NCBI GenBank assembly: GCA_902780305.1
Contig: CACZFB010000002.1
Coordinates: 144,343-208,342, forward strand
Direction: 5' to 3'
From: an uncultured Coriobacteriaceae bacterium
GTDB lineage: Bacteria; Actinomycetota; Coriobacteriia; Coriobacteriales; Atopobiaceae
Length of the DNA stretch: 64,000 bases
Shown here: positions 7,263-16,081 of the stretch, piece by piece
Layout of the letters: every line of letters begins with the position of its first letter
Numbering within the stretch: the stretch's first letter is position 1
The notes under the pieces: generated by a model
Databases searched by the model: none
Seen by the model: only the letters and a program-made list of their open reading frames with translations
Told to the model about the DNA's origin: nothing
Position numbers and translations under genes: made by a program

Positions 7263-7609
7263 CCACACGACCAGCGGACAGTTTTCCACAGTGGGACAGG
7301 GAACAAATTGTTCCCGGGGCTGAACGATAAACGCCCCTTTCTTGCCTCCTTCACGGTTACGTCCCCAGCGTAACGGGTAACCCAACACAGCGCCGTTTTT
7401 CTCTGCAGCAGAATGCGGGGCAAAAAAGGCCAGTTGACGCGGCCGCTTTGCTTTCTTGGGGAGAAGCGCTGCGCTAACTGTTTATGTGAAGAGACCAGCC
7501 GGTATGGTTAAGGCGAAGCCGCGGCATGGCGATCTGGCCCACAAGCAACCCCGCTTCGCGGGCAGGCGCGCAGCGTTGAGGCCCAGATGGCATCGGGGGC
7601 TATCAGGGG

Positions 7610-7727
7610 CTATCCCTCCGCAAAGAAGTCGCGCTTTTTGAAGCCGGCGGTGAGGAAACGCGAGAACGCACGGGCGTTGGTGAGCCAAACGACGTCGGCG
7701 TCGTTCTTCGTGTTGGCGAGCGCGGGT
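7610..7727 (-). pseudogene. 3' fragment of a short-chain dehydrogenase gene
   Basis: The minus strand encodes a close copy of the last 38 or so residues of the SDR at 45776-46588, including FSRFLTAGFKKRDFFAEG and its stop. Nothing upstream continues the gene, so it is a tail left by duplication or recombination. Confidence 0.75.
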
Positions 7728-8028
7728 ATTCCGTACTGTCATACCCGAGGACTCCCGACGGCCCGCGAGCGGCAGGAATCCGGGGGCTAGCGGCGGAACG
7801 GAGGGCAGGCGCAGCCTGCCCCGCACACCGCGCTGCCGCGCCTACCCGTGCCGCAGACGAGAAGGCCAATGCCGCCCGAAATCCCCGGCACCCCATCCCT
7901 GGCGCCGCCGCACGGCACGGCTCAAGGGCCGCACGAAAGCAGGCACAAATCCCTCGCGGCATTGGGTGCAGCTTGTCGTGGCAGCTCCTGGACCCCGTCG
8001 TCCTCGGAAACGACGACTTTAGAGCCCG

Positions 8029-8076
8029 GGGACTGTCCCCAACCTTGGGCTGAAGCCCAAGCTAGGGGACAGTCCC
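8029..8076. repeat. GGGACTGTCCCC palindromic hairpin
   Basis: Outer arms GGGACTGTCCCC (8029-8040) and GGGGACAGTCCC (8065-8076) pair with each other and are each nearly self-complementary; the loop contains TTGGGCT/AGCCCAA. Related GGGACAGTCCC hairpins are at 37623-37655 and 63714-63765. Confidence 0.55.
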
Positions 8077-8098
8077 TTGGCTTTGGCCCTCGCCAAGC

Positions 8099-8125
8099 GT
8101 GTCAGATCCCCCGTCCCCATGACAC
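8099..8125. repeat. 27-bp GTGTCA...TGACAC element, copy 2
   Basis: GTGTCA and TGACAC ends enclose a core containing CCCCCGTCCCC. It abuts the first iteron of ATPase 8206. Confidence 0.5.
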
Positions 8126-8185
8126 ACAATCTGCATGTCGTTTTTGCTACAATTTGACCGCCAATAATACTACAATCTGCCTGTC
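8125..8185 (+). promoter_or_regulatory. Three iterons of 23-bp period upstream of ATPase 8206
   Basis: ACAATCTG/ACAATTTG motifs have their CAAT at 8127, 8150 and 8173, exactly 23 bp apart. Units 1 and 3 share CAATCTGC-TGTC. An AATACT box (8165-8170) lies between units 2 and 3. The array ends about 20 bases before the ATG. Confidence 0.7.
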
Positions 8186-8205
8186 ACAGTCGAAAGGAAG
8201 GCCCA

Positions 8206-9465
8206 ATGGCCGCCGAATATCTTCCACGGATCGCGGACGAGCTCCTTGAGAAACGACTGAGCTACGCCGGCGCCGTGCTTATCCGGGGCGCAAAATGGTG
8301 CGGTAAGACACGCACCGCCGAGCAACAGGCAAAAAGCGCCCTCTACCTCCAAGACCCCGACACACGCGCCAGCAACCTCGAGCTCGCCGAGGCGAAGCCG
8401 TCGATACTCCTACGGGGCGACAAGCCCCGACTCATCGACGAGTGGCAGGACGCGCCGCAGCTGTGGGACGCCGCACGCTTTGCCATCGACCGCGCGTCCG
8501 GCCACGGCCACTACATCTTTACCGGGTCGGCAACCCCGGGCAAAAGGCCGTCGCATTCTGGCACGGGCCGCTTCTCGTTCCTCACCATGTATCCCATGGC
8601 GCTGTCCGAGTCGAGGGAGTCCACGGGCGAGGTCTCCCTCTCCAAGCTGTTCGACGCCCCCGCCGACATCGAGGGCATGGCCATGGGAGACGTAGAGACG
8701 GTGGCCCAGCAAATCTGCCGAGGCGGGTGGCCCGAGGCCGTTGCGTCAGGCGCGGGCGTCGCAAGCAGCATTCCGAGGGACTACCTAATGGCCGTCTCGG
8801 AAGAGGACATCTCGGCTGTCGACGGGGTGAGGCGTAGCCCACGAGACGCCATGCTCATCATGCGCGCCTTTGCGCGCTGCGTAGGCACCATGTCCGACCT
8901 CAAGCGCGTGCGCCTGAGCATCACGCAGCGCAAGGACGAGCTGAGCCGCACCACGTTCAGCGAGTACGTAGGCGCTCTGCGACGGCTCTACGTCTTTGAC
9001 GACCTCGAGGCTTGGAGGCCGTCCTTGCGAGCGCGATCCCGCGTCTCGGCGACCCCCACGAGGCACTTCGTGGACCCGTCCCTCGCCGTCGCCGCGCTTG
9101 GGGCCACGCCCGACATGCTCCTTTCGGACATGCCCACCCTCGGCCTTCTCTTCGAATCCCTGTGCGTTCGCGACCTAAGGGCCTACCTGAGCGCGATGGA
9201 CGGCGAGCTCTACCATTATCACGACATGACCGGCTTGGAGGCCGATGCGGTCGCCGTCGCGCCGGACGGCCGCTGGGGCGCCTTCGAGGTAAAGACAAGC
9301 CCGCGTGCGGTCGACGATGGCGCTACGTCCCTGCTAAAGCTGGCCTCCAAGGTGGACGAGTCGGTGGGGAGGATGGCGTTCCTCGCCGTCATCACCGCAT
9401 CCGGCTACGCCTATCGCCGAGGCGACGGCGTCTACGTAATTCCCATCTCGTGCCTTGCCCCGTAA
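8206..9465 (+). CDS. DUF4143 ATP-binding protein, 23-bp-iteron subfamily
   Basis: This 419-residue protein is a clear paralogue of the one at 1600: it opens MAAEYLPRIADELLEKRL, has a Walker A variant RGAKWCGKT (residues 26-34), Walker B-like RLIDEWQDAP, a middle winged-helix-like part and a C-terminal PD-(D/E)XK-like LEADAV ... GAFEVKTS. It ends with the same YVIPISCLAP tail as ATPase 1600 (VVPIGCLAP). A GGAAGG site precedes the ATG. Monocistronic, with iterons in front. The stretch 9466-9599 after it shows nothing recognisable. Confidence 0.85.
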   Translation: MAAEYLPRIADELLEKRLSYAGAVLIRGAKWCGKTRTAEQQAKSALYLQDPDTRASNLELAEAKPSILLRGDKPRLIDEWQDAPQLWDAARFAIDRASGHGHYIFTGSATPGKRPSHSGTGRFSFLTMYPMALSESRESTGEVSLSKLFDAPADIEGMAMGDVETVAQQICRGGWPEAVASGAGVASSIPRDYLMAVSEEDISAVDGVRRSPRDAMLIMRAFARCVGTMSDLKRVRLSITQRKDELSRTTFSEYVGALRRLYVFDDLEAWRPSLRARSRVSATPTRHFVDPSLAVAALGATPDMLLSDMPTLGLLFESLCVRDLRAYLSAMDGELYHYHDMTGLEADAVAVAPDGRWGAFEVKTSPRAVDDGATSLLKLASKVDESVGRMAFLAVITASGYAYRRGDGVYVIPISCLAP

Positions 9466-9599
9466 CAAACGTGGGTATCGGACAATAAGCCGAGCAATCC
9501 CTCGGACCGAAACGAACAAGCGCAGCGGCTACGCATGTCGAGGGACAGGCAAAGGAAACGACTTGACAGTCCGAAACCAAGGGGCAGCCCCCCATCTTG

Positions 9600-9666
9600 G
9601 GCAAAAACCAAGGGAAACCCCGAGTTTTCGCGAAGCCGAAACTCGGGGTTTCCCTTGGTTTTTGCC
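9600..9666. terminator. Long perfect hairpin, bidirectional terminator
   Basis: Arms of 27 bases (GGCAAAAACCAAGGG ... ) pair across the loop around TTCGCGAAGCCG. A-rich and T-rich ends on both sides allow termination in either direction, between ATPase 8206 and the convergent ChW remnant. Confidence 0.65.
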
Positions 9667-9678
9667 GCCAGGCCCGCG

Positions 9679-9957
9679 CTAGCCGTTGACGCACGCCGCC
9701 CTGCTGGCGTCGTAGCCGCGGGGCACCTGGCCCTGCGGGAGGACCTGCACGTCGATGGCCTCGGCGCGCTTGGAGAGGCCCGTGGTGCCGGCGGGCTCGC
9801 CGTCGTGGGCCCATCCGAGCCAGCCGTGGGTCTGTGAGTGCACGCGGTACCACACGCTGTAGGAGTCGGCCATGTCGCCGGCGAGCTCGCCGTCGGAGGC
9901 GGCGGGCAACCAGCCGATGCCACGCGCGTGGACCTCGTAGGTGATGCCGCCCGCCAT
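9679..9957 (-). pseudogene. C-terminal fragment of a ChW-repeat surface protein
   Basis: The 92 codons cover most of one ChW repeat (YEVHARGIGWLPA, interrupted) and a full final repeat (WYRVHSQTHGWLGWAHDGE), then the conserved tail VLPQGQVPRGYDASRAACVNG. There is no signal peptide or promoter. The same tail occurs at 42539, 45750 and 48400. ChW repeats are found in secreted or wall-bound proteins of clostridia and Coriobacteriia. Confidence 0.75.
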
Positions 9958-9968
9958 GCGCTATGTGG

Positions 9969-10245
9969 CTACTTCTTGGCGAAGGCCTTGGCGTAGGCTT
10001 GCGTCGCGCCCTGGAAGTCGGTCGCGGGCGCGGGAGCGTCCTTCTCGACGAGGACCACCTGGACCGCCTCGACGCGGCGGCTCATGCCCTGCGTGCCGGC
10101 CTCCTCGCCGTTCTTGGCCCACGCCATCCAGCCGTAGCGCTGGGAGTGGACGCGGTAGTACACGTCGTACTTCTCGGCCATGTCGCCCCAGCGCCAGCAC
10201 GAGACCGACCAGGGTGCCGAGCAATAGTCTCATCTTTCTACTCAT
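9969..10245 (-). pseudogene. ChW surface protein reduced to signal peptide and last repeat
   Basis: An ATG at 10245 with AAGGAG upstream encodes MSRKMRLLLGTLVGLVLALG, a good signal peptide. About 20 codons on, the frame shifts and the last ChW repeat of another type follows (YDVYYRVHSQRYGWMAWAKNG ... AKAFAKK stop). This looks like a large internal deletion joining the two ends of a gene similar to 16082-18493. Confidence 0.7.
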
Positions 10246-10311
10246 AAGATCCTTTCTCCTTTCACATTCGCGGCTGCCTTGGCCGCCGCATTGCCTTGTA
10301 GTACAAACGCA

Positions 10312-10490
10312 AAAAAACCGCCGACCCGACGGGGCGTCATCACCCCGCCAGGTCCGGCGGCTATCCGTCTCGAATGCGGCATGCGGTTCCAGGCGCCCCG
10401 CTGCCACAGGGCGCGAAACGGGCGCGGCTACGTCTTACTGCTCTGCTCTGCTCTGAGGAGCGTGGCGCAAAACTACCTGCCGCCCAACGG
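10312..10490 (-). promoter_or_regulatory. Conserved leader with terminator hairpin, copy 2
   Basis: On the minus strand, upstream of the signal-peptide remnant, lie GACGGATAGCCGCCGGACCT, then a long hairpin CCGCCGGACC ... GGGTCGGCGG followed by seven T, which is a typical attenuator. A pentanucleotide run (CTCTG, three to four units, 10439-10458) lies at its far end. Copies at 3981-4145 and 18550-18720. It could be a riboswitch controlling surface genes; class unknown. Confidence 0.5.
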
Positions 10491-11111
10491 GATGAACATG
10501 TGCTCTGCGGAGCCATCCCACTCGTCCTTTGCGCGTAGGATGGCGTCGTGCAGCATCTTGGCGCGCGGCGTGATGAACTGTACGGCAAACCCAACCTGTT
10601 TGCGCATGTCAGCGACCAAAAACGACGGCTTGTCGGCATTCGCGCGGACGGCGTTCTCGTCGGCACCCGTCGCTCGGGCTTTCTCGAGCGCGTTCTCCAG
10701 GTCGGGATAGCCCACCGTGATCGCGGGAATATTGTAAAAGTCACAGGCCTCGCGGGTCTCCTCAAGGCTATCAACGAACATGTGAATGTGGTTTAGCCCC
10801 GGCTTGTCCTGCTCGTTGAGCTCGGTAAACATGGTTGGGATCGACCAGTCGTTCTGCGTGACCACCTCAATCGAGTGGCTCCCCCAGGCACCATAGCTCG
10901 CATGGAATTCCAGTCCGGCGCAGTTGACCTCCTCGTCGTGATAGAGCAGCCTGCCGAACGTGTTCGTCGTGTAGAAGAACGGGCCAGATCCAAACAGTTG
11001 GTTGTGCTCGGCCATAAACGCTCGCCAGTCGGGCGCGCAGAATCCCAGTTGGTGAACCCAATCCTTGCCCTTGAAGTAGCCCTCTAAATTCTTCGTCGCT
11101 ATCTCAACCAT
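10473..11111 (-). CDS. VOC-superfamily protein
   Basis: This 212-residue protein has the vicinal-oxygen-chelate layout: an N-terminal half starting WVHQLGFCAPDWRAFMAEH and a second half with GLNHIHMFVDSLEETREACDF and VQFITPRA. Histidines in HQLGF and NHIHMF are candidate metal ligands. VOC proteins act as lyases, isomerases or dioxygenases; the substrate cannot be read here. It ends 42 bases after the stop of the upstream SDR gene on the same strand, so the two probably form an operon acting on one small-molecule substrate. Confidence 0.7.
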   Translation of the reverse strand: MVEIATKNLEGYFKGKDWVHQLGFCAPDWRAFMAEHNQLFGSGPFFYTTNTFGRLLYHDEEVNCAGLEFHASYGAWGSHSIEVVTQNDWSIPTMFTELNEQDKPGLNHIHMFVDSLEETREACDFYNIPAITVGYPDLENALEKARATGADENAVRANADKPSFLVADMRKQVGFAVQFITPRAKMLHDAILRAKDEWDGSAEHMFIPLGGR

Positions 11112-11153
11112 CTTGCGTACCCTCCTCCAATCTCGTGGCCTTCGCCAGTGAGC

Positions 11154-11930
11154 CTAGCAAAGCTCGCCGCCGTCAACAACAAGGTGCTGGCCAGTCATGA
11201 ACCTCGATGCGTCGGAGGCCAGGTACAGCACGCCGTAAGCACAGTCATCGACATCGCCGAACCTTCCCATCGGGATGTTTGGGAGCTTTGACTTCACAAA
11301 GGGCTCGTACTCGGTCGCGGCATGCGTCATGTCCGTGTCGATGAAGCCTGGGTAGAACGTGTTGAACCGCACGCCGTGAGGCGCGAGCAGCTTCGCGATG
11401 CAAGGCGTCATCGACCTAATGGCACCCTTCGTTGCCGTGTAGGCCACCGAGCCCGCCGCCTTCCATGCAGCCAGCGAGGCAATGGGAATGATGGAGCCCG
11501 CCCCGTTCTTGGCGCACTCCTCCCAGCCGTACTTCACCATGTAGAACACGCCGTCGAGGTTGATCGACTGTACGTTCTTCCAGTTATCGATGTCGAAGGC
11601 TGTGTCGGTACCGCCCGAAATGGAGAGTCCCGATATGCCTGCGGAAAGCACCATGATGTCGAGCCGCCCGAACTCGGCGACGCATGCCTCTACGGCCGCC
11701 TTGCACTCGTTGGGGTCGGCCACGTTGCACGTCTTGTAGGCCGCGGTCCCACCAGCGGCTTCAATCTCGGCCACTGTCTCCTGCAGCTTGTCCTCGCGTC
11801 GCGCTGTGAGAAACACCTTGGCGCCATACCGTGCAAGGACCTTTGCCGACTGGTTGCCAATGCCGCGCGAGCTTGCGCCCGTAATGAGCGCCACCCTGTC
11901 GCTCAGATCGAAGAAGTCCTTCTCTTCCAT
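11154..11930 (-). CDS. Short-chain dehydrogenase/reductase
   Basis: A classical SDR of 258 residues. It has the NAD(P) motif TGASSRGIG, the NNAG-equivalent SAGISG, catalytic Ser in IASLAAW, the YTATK (YxxxK) motif and the C-terminal SDASRFMTGQHLVVDGGELC. I chose the ATG at 11930 because AGGAA precedes it; the longer frame to 12011 has no support. It oxidises or reduces a secondary alcohol or ketone. In gut Coriobacteriia such enzymes include hydroxysteroid dehydrogenases, which is only a possibility here. The VOC gene follows on the same strand. Confidence 0.85.
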   Translation of the reverse strand: MEEKDFFDLSDRVALITGASSRGIGNQSAKVLARYGAKVFLTARREDKLQETVAEIEAAGGTAAYKTCNVADPNECKAAVEACVAEFGRLDIMVLSAGISGLSISGGTDTAFDIDNWKNVQSINLDGVFYMVKYGWEECAKNGAGSIIPIASLAAWKAAGSVAYTATKGAIRSMTPCIAKLLAPHGVRFNTFYPGFIDTDMTHAATEYEPFVKSKLPNIPMGRFGDVDDCAYGVLYLASDASRFMTGQHLVVDGGELC

Positions 11931-12792
11931 GTTCCTATTCCTTCCGAAGTGACGTGTCTGGCGAATGCGCCCCAGAGATTCAACACGCGCTATATTACAC
12001 CCGCTTTGCAAGTTGTCGCTCGAGTACGATCGACCACGCGTTTATGCATCGTCTGCCCAACCGTTCGCAAGAGACGCGAACGCGTTCTGACAACCCACAT
12101 TGAGGAGTGTGATGGCGTATGGGAAGGCCACCGAGGAGGTGTCCCATGTGTGGCACGAGGTCCGGATGGGTCAGGATCGACGTCTCCAGGGGCGGCTTCA
12201 GCCCGACGCGCGCCCTGGTCGCACGCGCCCTGCTCGGGCCACGGGAGTGCGGATTCGGGCACACCTACCGTCTGTGATAGACGACATCGGGAAACGACGC
12301 GTACGGGCAGCGCGACGGGTCCGTTACCCGTTACCGATGAAAACGGCATTTCCACGCCCCCAATACCTTCATCCCGTGACCTCTTTTCACACCCCCATAT
12401 CCACTGTTTTTTCGGTAACGGGTAACAGGGGCGGCAAACACGCTGATAGGACCGCACATTGGCGTGTTACCCATCCCTTTCAAGCGCTTGTGGACGGGTA
12501 ACACGCATGTGGCCCCGTTACGGCGTTACGGACGGCTAGCAGTCACTTACATACTGTTTCTCCTTCATTCTTCACTTTTGAGTGAGAGATACCCGTAACA
12601 CCGTAACAGTGGGACGGATAATGCCCTCCCACCCGCACGTTTCCGTGTGATGGCCTTCTTTGCGTGTTACGGCAATCCGTAACACGTGCGTGCGCACATG
12701 GGCGCGGCCCCGTTCCCGGGAAACGTCTCCGCGGGGAGCGGGGCCACCATCCGTCGTCGCATGCGGGTCCTGGCGCCTGGGCGCCCCCCGGC
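11931..12792. other. Gene-free stretch rich in GTTACGG motifs
   Basis: No gene is supported. From 12310 to 12690 it carries a hairpin with arms GTTACCCGTTACCGATG and TTCGGTAACGGGTAAC (12323-12426), tandem 8-bp GTTACGGC units (12517-12532), and tandem CCGTAACA in opposite orientation (12593-12608) around an AT-richer core. The same arrangement recurs at 20082-20460. Confidence 0.6.
12310..12690. repeat. GTTACGG/CCGTAAC repeat region A
   Basis: Clusters of GTTACGG on one side and CCGTAACA on the other, spaced by 8 bp within clusters, and a perfect CGTGTTACGG/CCGTAACACG palindrome at about 12665-12690. Region B at 20082-20460 shares the order of elements. It may be a protein-binding array such as an iteron origin or transfer site; no replication gene is next to it. 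Confidence 0.5.
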
Positions 12793-15700
12793 CTACTTCT
12801 TGCCCTTCTGCTTGAACGGCGCTGAGAAGCGCTGGGTGATGCCGTTGAGGGTGGGGCCTGGGCCCGGACGACCCTTCTTCACCAGCACGATCTGGATGCC
12901 CTCCAGGCGCCTCGAGTAGCCGGCCGAGCCGGAGCGCTGGCCGTTCTTCGCCCAGCCCATCCAGCCGAACTTCTGGCAGTGGACCCGGTAGTACACGTCG
13001 TAGTACTGCTCCACCTCGCCGTAGAGCTTTATCTCGATTGCCTCGAGGCGGAGAGACTTGCCCGAGGTGCCGGCCATCCTGCCGTACTTGCGCCATCCCT
13101 GCCAGCCTATGCGCTGCACGTGCGTGCGGTACTGGATGCCGCCGCTGTACGGGAGGCGGTTCAGGTAAATGTTGATGCCCTCCAGGCGCAGCGACTTGCC
13201 GGACGTTCCGCTCATGGCGCCGTCGGCCACATACCTCTGCCAACCCTTACGCTGCACGTGGGTACGATACTCGACGCGTGGGGCCTCGCTGATGGAAAAA
13301 TGTGAGGTAGCACTGCCCGTGTAGTTTCCCCTGCCCGTGACGGTGACGGTGGCGGTGCCGACGTTAACGTTGTTGGCATACGACACGGTGTAGCCCGACG
13401 CGGGGACGGTCATCGAGTAGTCCGCTTCCACCCTCTCTATGTCGGGCGTTTGTTCGTATCCGTCGTAGATGTGGCGACCGCCTTTGACGCTGACGTAGTT
13501 GATCGTGGCGGGGTCGATGCGGAAGGTGGCCGACTTGGACCCGGAATAGTACCCCTTCCCAACCACGGTGACCGTGGCCGTGCCCGCGTCGGTGTTGTTG
13601 GAGTACCTGACCTCGTAGTCGGTGCCGTTGCGCAATGTCTGGGCGCCTAGAGTGACGGTTACCTCGGGCTTCTTCTGCGTGCCGTCGTAAGTGTACGTCT
13701 CGTAGCTTGGTAGCGTGACGCGCGTCGAGGACATGGGGATCTCGCCCCTCCCGAAGCGCCTCAGGTACACGTCGGCGACCCCCTGCCGGTTCTGGAGATC
13801 GTTGAATGAGAGGAACCTACCGAGAGCCTTCGAGTACCAGTACCTCGTGCCGTTTAATTCGTTGTTCGGAAGAGAACTGACCTGCAGCCTGTGGTTCTTC
13901 CCAACCCTGACCTCCGAGAGTGACGCGCAGTTGGAAAAAATACTATAGCTGAACTCCACGGAAGAGGTGTCCCATCTCGAGAGGTCGAGGGATGTGAGAC
14001 GCGTGCAACCGGAGAACATCTCGTGCATGTTCTCCACCTTCGACGTGTCCCAACCATATAGGAAACCCACTGAGGCCAGCGACGAGCAGCCGGAGAACAT
14101 CTCGTGCATGTCCTTCACCTTCGACGTATCCCATCCCGAGAGGTCGCCCACGGAGGTGAGCTGCGAGCAGCCCGAGAACATGCCGTCCATGTGCGTCACC
14201 TGGGACATGTCCCAGGTCGAGAGGTCGCCCACGGAGGTGAGCTGCGAGCAGCCCGAGAACACGCCACTTGTTTGCCCTATGGGCGAAATGTCCCATTTGG
14301 ATAGGTCCCCCACGGAGGTGAGCGACGAGCAGCCGGAGAACAGACCCATGATGCATGTCACCGATCCCATGTCCCATCTCGAGAGGTCCCCCACGGAGGC
14401 CAGCGACGAGCATCCGTAGAAAAGGTCATACATGCTTGTCACCTTCGACACGTCCCATCCCGAGAGGTCGCCCACGGAGGCGAGCTGCGAGCAGCCCGAG
14501 AACATGTCGCCCATGTGCGTCACCTGGGACATGTCCCAAGTCGAGAGGTCCCCCACGGAGGCCAGCGACGAGCAGCCGTAGAACGCCTCATCCATGCTTG
14601 TCACCTTCGACACGTCCCAGCCCGAGAGGTCGAGAGAGGTGAGTGAGCTGCAACCGTAGAACATTGAGCCCATGCTCCCCAATGACCCCGTTTGCCAACC
14701 TGAGACGTTAAGGGACGATAGCTTTCTCATCCCAGCGAACGAGGGCGCTGTGTTCCCGAGATTCCAGCCGGATAGGTCCATGGTCTCGAGCCTTGGGCAT
14801 TCGTCGAAGAGACTATACATGTCGGTCACGTTGGAGACGTCCCATCCAGGCATCCTGATCGTCTTGAGAAGCGTGCAGCCTTCGAACATGCCTCGCATGT
14901 CAGTCACGTTCGACGCGTCCGCACCCGACAGGTCCATCGAGGTCGCCTTGTCGAGGCCGCTGAGCAGGTGACTGCAGTCGGACGGGAGTATGACGGACGA
15001 CTCGCCCTCCCTGGCGAAGACGACGGAGGCGACCGAACCCTTGTGGTCCTCCCAAGGCGAAGGGGTGGAATAGTTCTGGCTGGCCCCCTCGCCCGGGTGC
15101 ACCGTGAGCGTGCCGTTCGCGTCGATCTCCCACTGGCAGGTGCCCCATGTGCCGGAAGGCCGCTCTCCGCTCGCCTGCGCCCTCATCGTCACGGGCTCCG
15201 CGACGGTCATCGTCCCAGCCGCAAAAGACACCTCGTAGTCGCCCTGCACCGCCTCGCCCGAGGGCGTGATGTCGTACCCGCCGGGCTCCTCGCCGGCGTC
15301 ACGGGTGAGCTCATACGCGACCTTGTCGTCGCCCACGAGGCCCTCGATGGTGGCGGTGAGCTCGGGGTCCGCCTCGCCCTTGGCCTTGGACTTGTCGTCG
15401 GCCGTCACGGTCGCGCCCCTGCGCGCGATCGACCAGCGCAGCTCCACGGCGCCCGACGTGCCGTCCTCCCACACGTGTCCCTCGGCAGGCGTCGCCGTGG
15501 CGACGTAGTCGCCCGCGTGCGTGGCGGCAACGTCGCCAGCGAGCTCGTAGCCGTCGCCGGCGGTCACGCCGACCTGCTCGGTGCCGTCGTAGGAGAGCCC
15601 CTCGGCCACACTGGGCACCGCGACGCGCGACGCCTCTGTGGCGACGCCCGCTGGCTCGCCCTGTGACTGGGACTCTGGGGTGCCTCCGGCCTCCCCCTGC

Positions 15701-15855
15701 GCCGCTGGGGCGGGCTCGGCAGACTGGGCCGTGACCGTCGCCTCCTCGACCATCTGGGCCAGGGCCGGCGCGGGCACCGACCCCCAGACCATGAGGTACG
15801 TGAGCGCGAGCGCCATCGCCGCGCGGAGCGTGGGGTGCCTTCGGGTGAGTGCCAT
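12793..15855 (-). CDS. BspA-like leucine-rich surface protein with ChW repeats
   Basis: About 1020 residues, exported. The ATG at 15855 has GAGGTGG upstream and opens MALTRRHPTLRAAMALALTY with cleavage after APALAQ. Order: a low-complexity Ala/Glu/Gln linker; an MBG-like domain (SYDGTEQVGV ... YEVSFAAGTMTV); about fourteen DUF285 BspA-type repeats of the form MFSGCSSLTSVGDLSGWD (roughly residues 290-640); two more MBG-like Ig folds (YDGTQKKPEVTV and YDGYEQTPDI); and three C-terminal ChW repeats (HVQRKGWQRY, HVQRIGWQGW, HCQKFGWMGW). Such proteins bind host or bacterial ligands; ChW probably anchors it to the wall. No LPXTG signal is present. Confidence 0.88.
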   Translation of the reverse strand: MALTRRHPTLRAAMALALTYLMVWGSVPAPALAQMVEEATVTAQSAEPAPAAQGEAGGTPESQSQGEPAGVATEASRVAVPSVAEGLSYDGTEQVGVTAGDGYELAGDVAATHAGDYVATATPAEGHVWEDGTSGAVELRWSIARRGATVTADDKSKAKGEADPELTATIEGLVGDDKVAYELTRDAGEEPGGYDITPSGEAVQGDYEVSFAAGTMTVAEPVTMRAQASGERPSGTWGTCQWEIDANGTLTVHPGEGASQNYSTPSPWEDHKGSVASVVFAREGESSVILPSDCSHLLSGLDKATSMDLSGADASNVTDMRGMFEGCTLLKTIRMPGWDVSNVTDMYSLFDECPRLETMDLSGWNLGNTAPSFAGMRKLSSLNVSGWQTGSLGSMGSMFYGCSSLTSLDLSGWDVSKVTSMDEAFYGCSSLASVGDLSTWDMSQVTHMGDMFSGCSQLASVGDLSGWDVSKVTSMYDLFYGCSSLASVGDLSRWDMGSVTCIMGLFSGCSSLTSVGDLSKWDISPIGQTSGVFSGCSQLTSVGDLSTWDMSQVTHMDGMFSGCSQLTSVGDLSGWDTSKVKDMHEMFSGCSSLASVGFLYGWDTSKVENMHEMFSGCTRLTSLDLSRWDTSSVEFSYSIFSNCASLSEVRVGKNHRLQVSSLPNNELNGTRYWYSKALGRFLSFNDLQNRQGVADVYLRRFGRGEIPMSSTRVTLPSYETYTYDGTQKKPEVTVTLGAQTLRNGTDYEVRYSNNTDAGTATVTVVGKGYYSGSKSATFRIDPATINYVSVKGGRHIYDGYEQTPDIERVEADYSMTVPASGYTVSYANNVNVGTATVTVTGRGNYTGSATSHFSISEAPRVEYRTHVQRKGWQRYVADGAMSGTSGKSLRLEGINIYLNRLPYSGGIQYRTHVQRIGWQGWRKYGRMAGTSGKSLRLEAIEIKLYGEVEQYYDVYYRVHCQKFGWMGWAKNGQRSGSAGYSRRLEGIQIVLVKKGRPGPGPTLNGITQRFSAPFKQKGKK

Positions 15856-15898
15856 GCCGACCACCTCGCCATATGGGTTTTAATGTGTGGATGGCATC

Positions 15899-15904
15899 AT
15901 TGTA
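15899..15904 (-). promoter_or_regulatory. Possible -10 box of the BspA-like gene
   Basis: TACAAT on the minus strand, 44 bases before the ATG. No convincing -35 element is visible. Confidence 0.35.
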
Positions 15905-15951
15905 ACATCCTTAAAGGCACCTTGGGACAGTCGTTCCGCCGAAAAGAGGAG

Positions 15952-16010
15952 GTGCGCGGCGTTGGTGTTGGGCCCCAGGGAGGACGACCCACGCCTCCAA
16001 CGCCGCGCAC
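15952..16010. repeat. Inverted repeat between two surface genes
   Basis: GTGCGCGGCGTTGG (15952-15965) is the exact reverse complement of CCAACGCCGCGCAC (15997-16010). The 31-base loop contains GGGCCC. It lies just after the terminator of the gene ending at 16082. Confidence 0.55.
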
Positions 16011-16015
16011 AAAGA

Positions 16016-16045
16016 GGGGGACCCGCCCTCGCGGACGGGTCCCCC
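16016..16045 (-). terminator. Intrinsic terminator of surface gene 16082-18493
   Basis: GGGGGACCCG pairs with CGGGTCCCCC, and on the minus strand CTCTTTGT follows. Confidence 0.65.
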
Positions 16046-16081
16046 TGAGTTCGCTTCCTGGCCGTGGCCGTTGCGTCGGGC

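Larger units (their letters stand above)
7263..8098. other. Gene-free stretch with remnants and dispersed repeat
   Basis: No intact gene is supported. It holds an SDR gene tail (7610-7727), a roughly 250-bp dispersed repeat (7735-7990) shared with 18837-19085, and a hairpin built on GGGACTGTCCCC and GGGGACAGTCCC (8029-8076) enclosing TTGGGCT/AGCCCAA. Confidence 0.6.

Noticed and set aside
14000..14640. Regularly spaced repeats resembling a CRISPR array
   Set aside because: They are codons of the BspA-type leucine-rich repeats in an open frame; unit length and sequence vary and there are no unique spacers.
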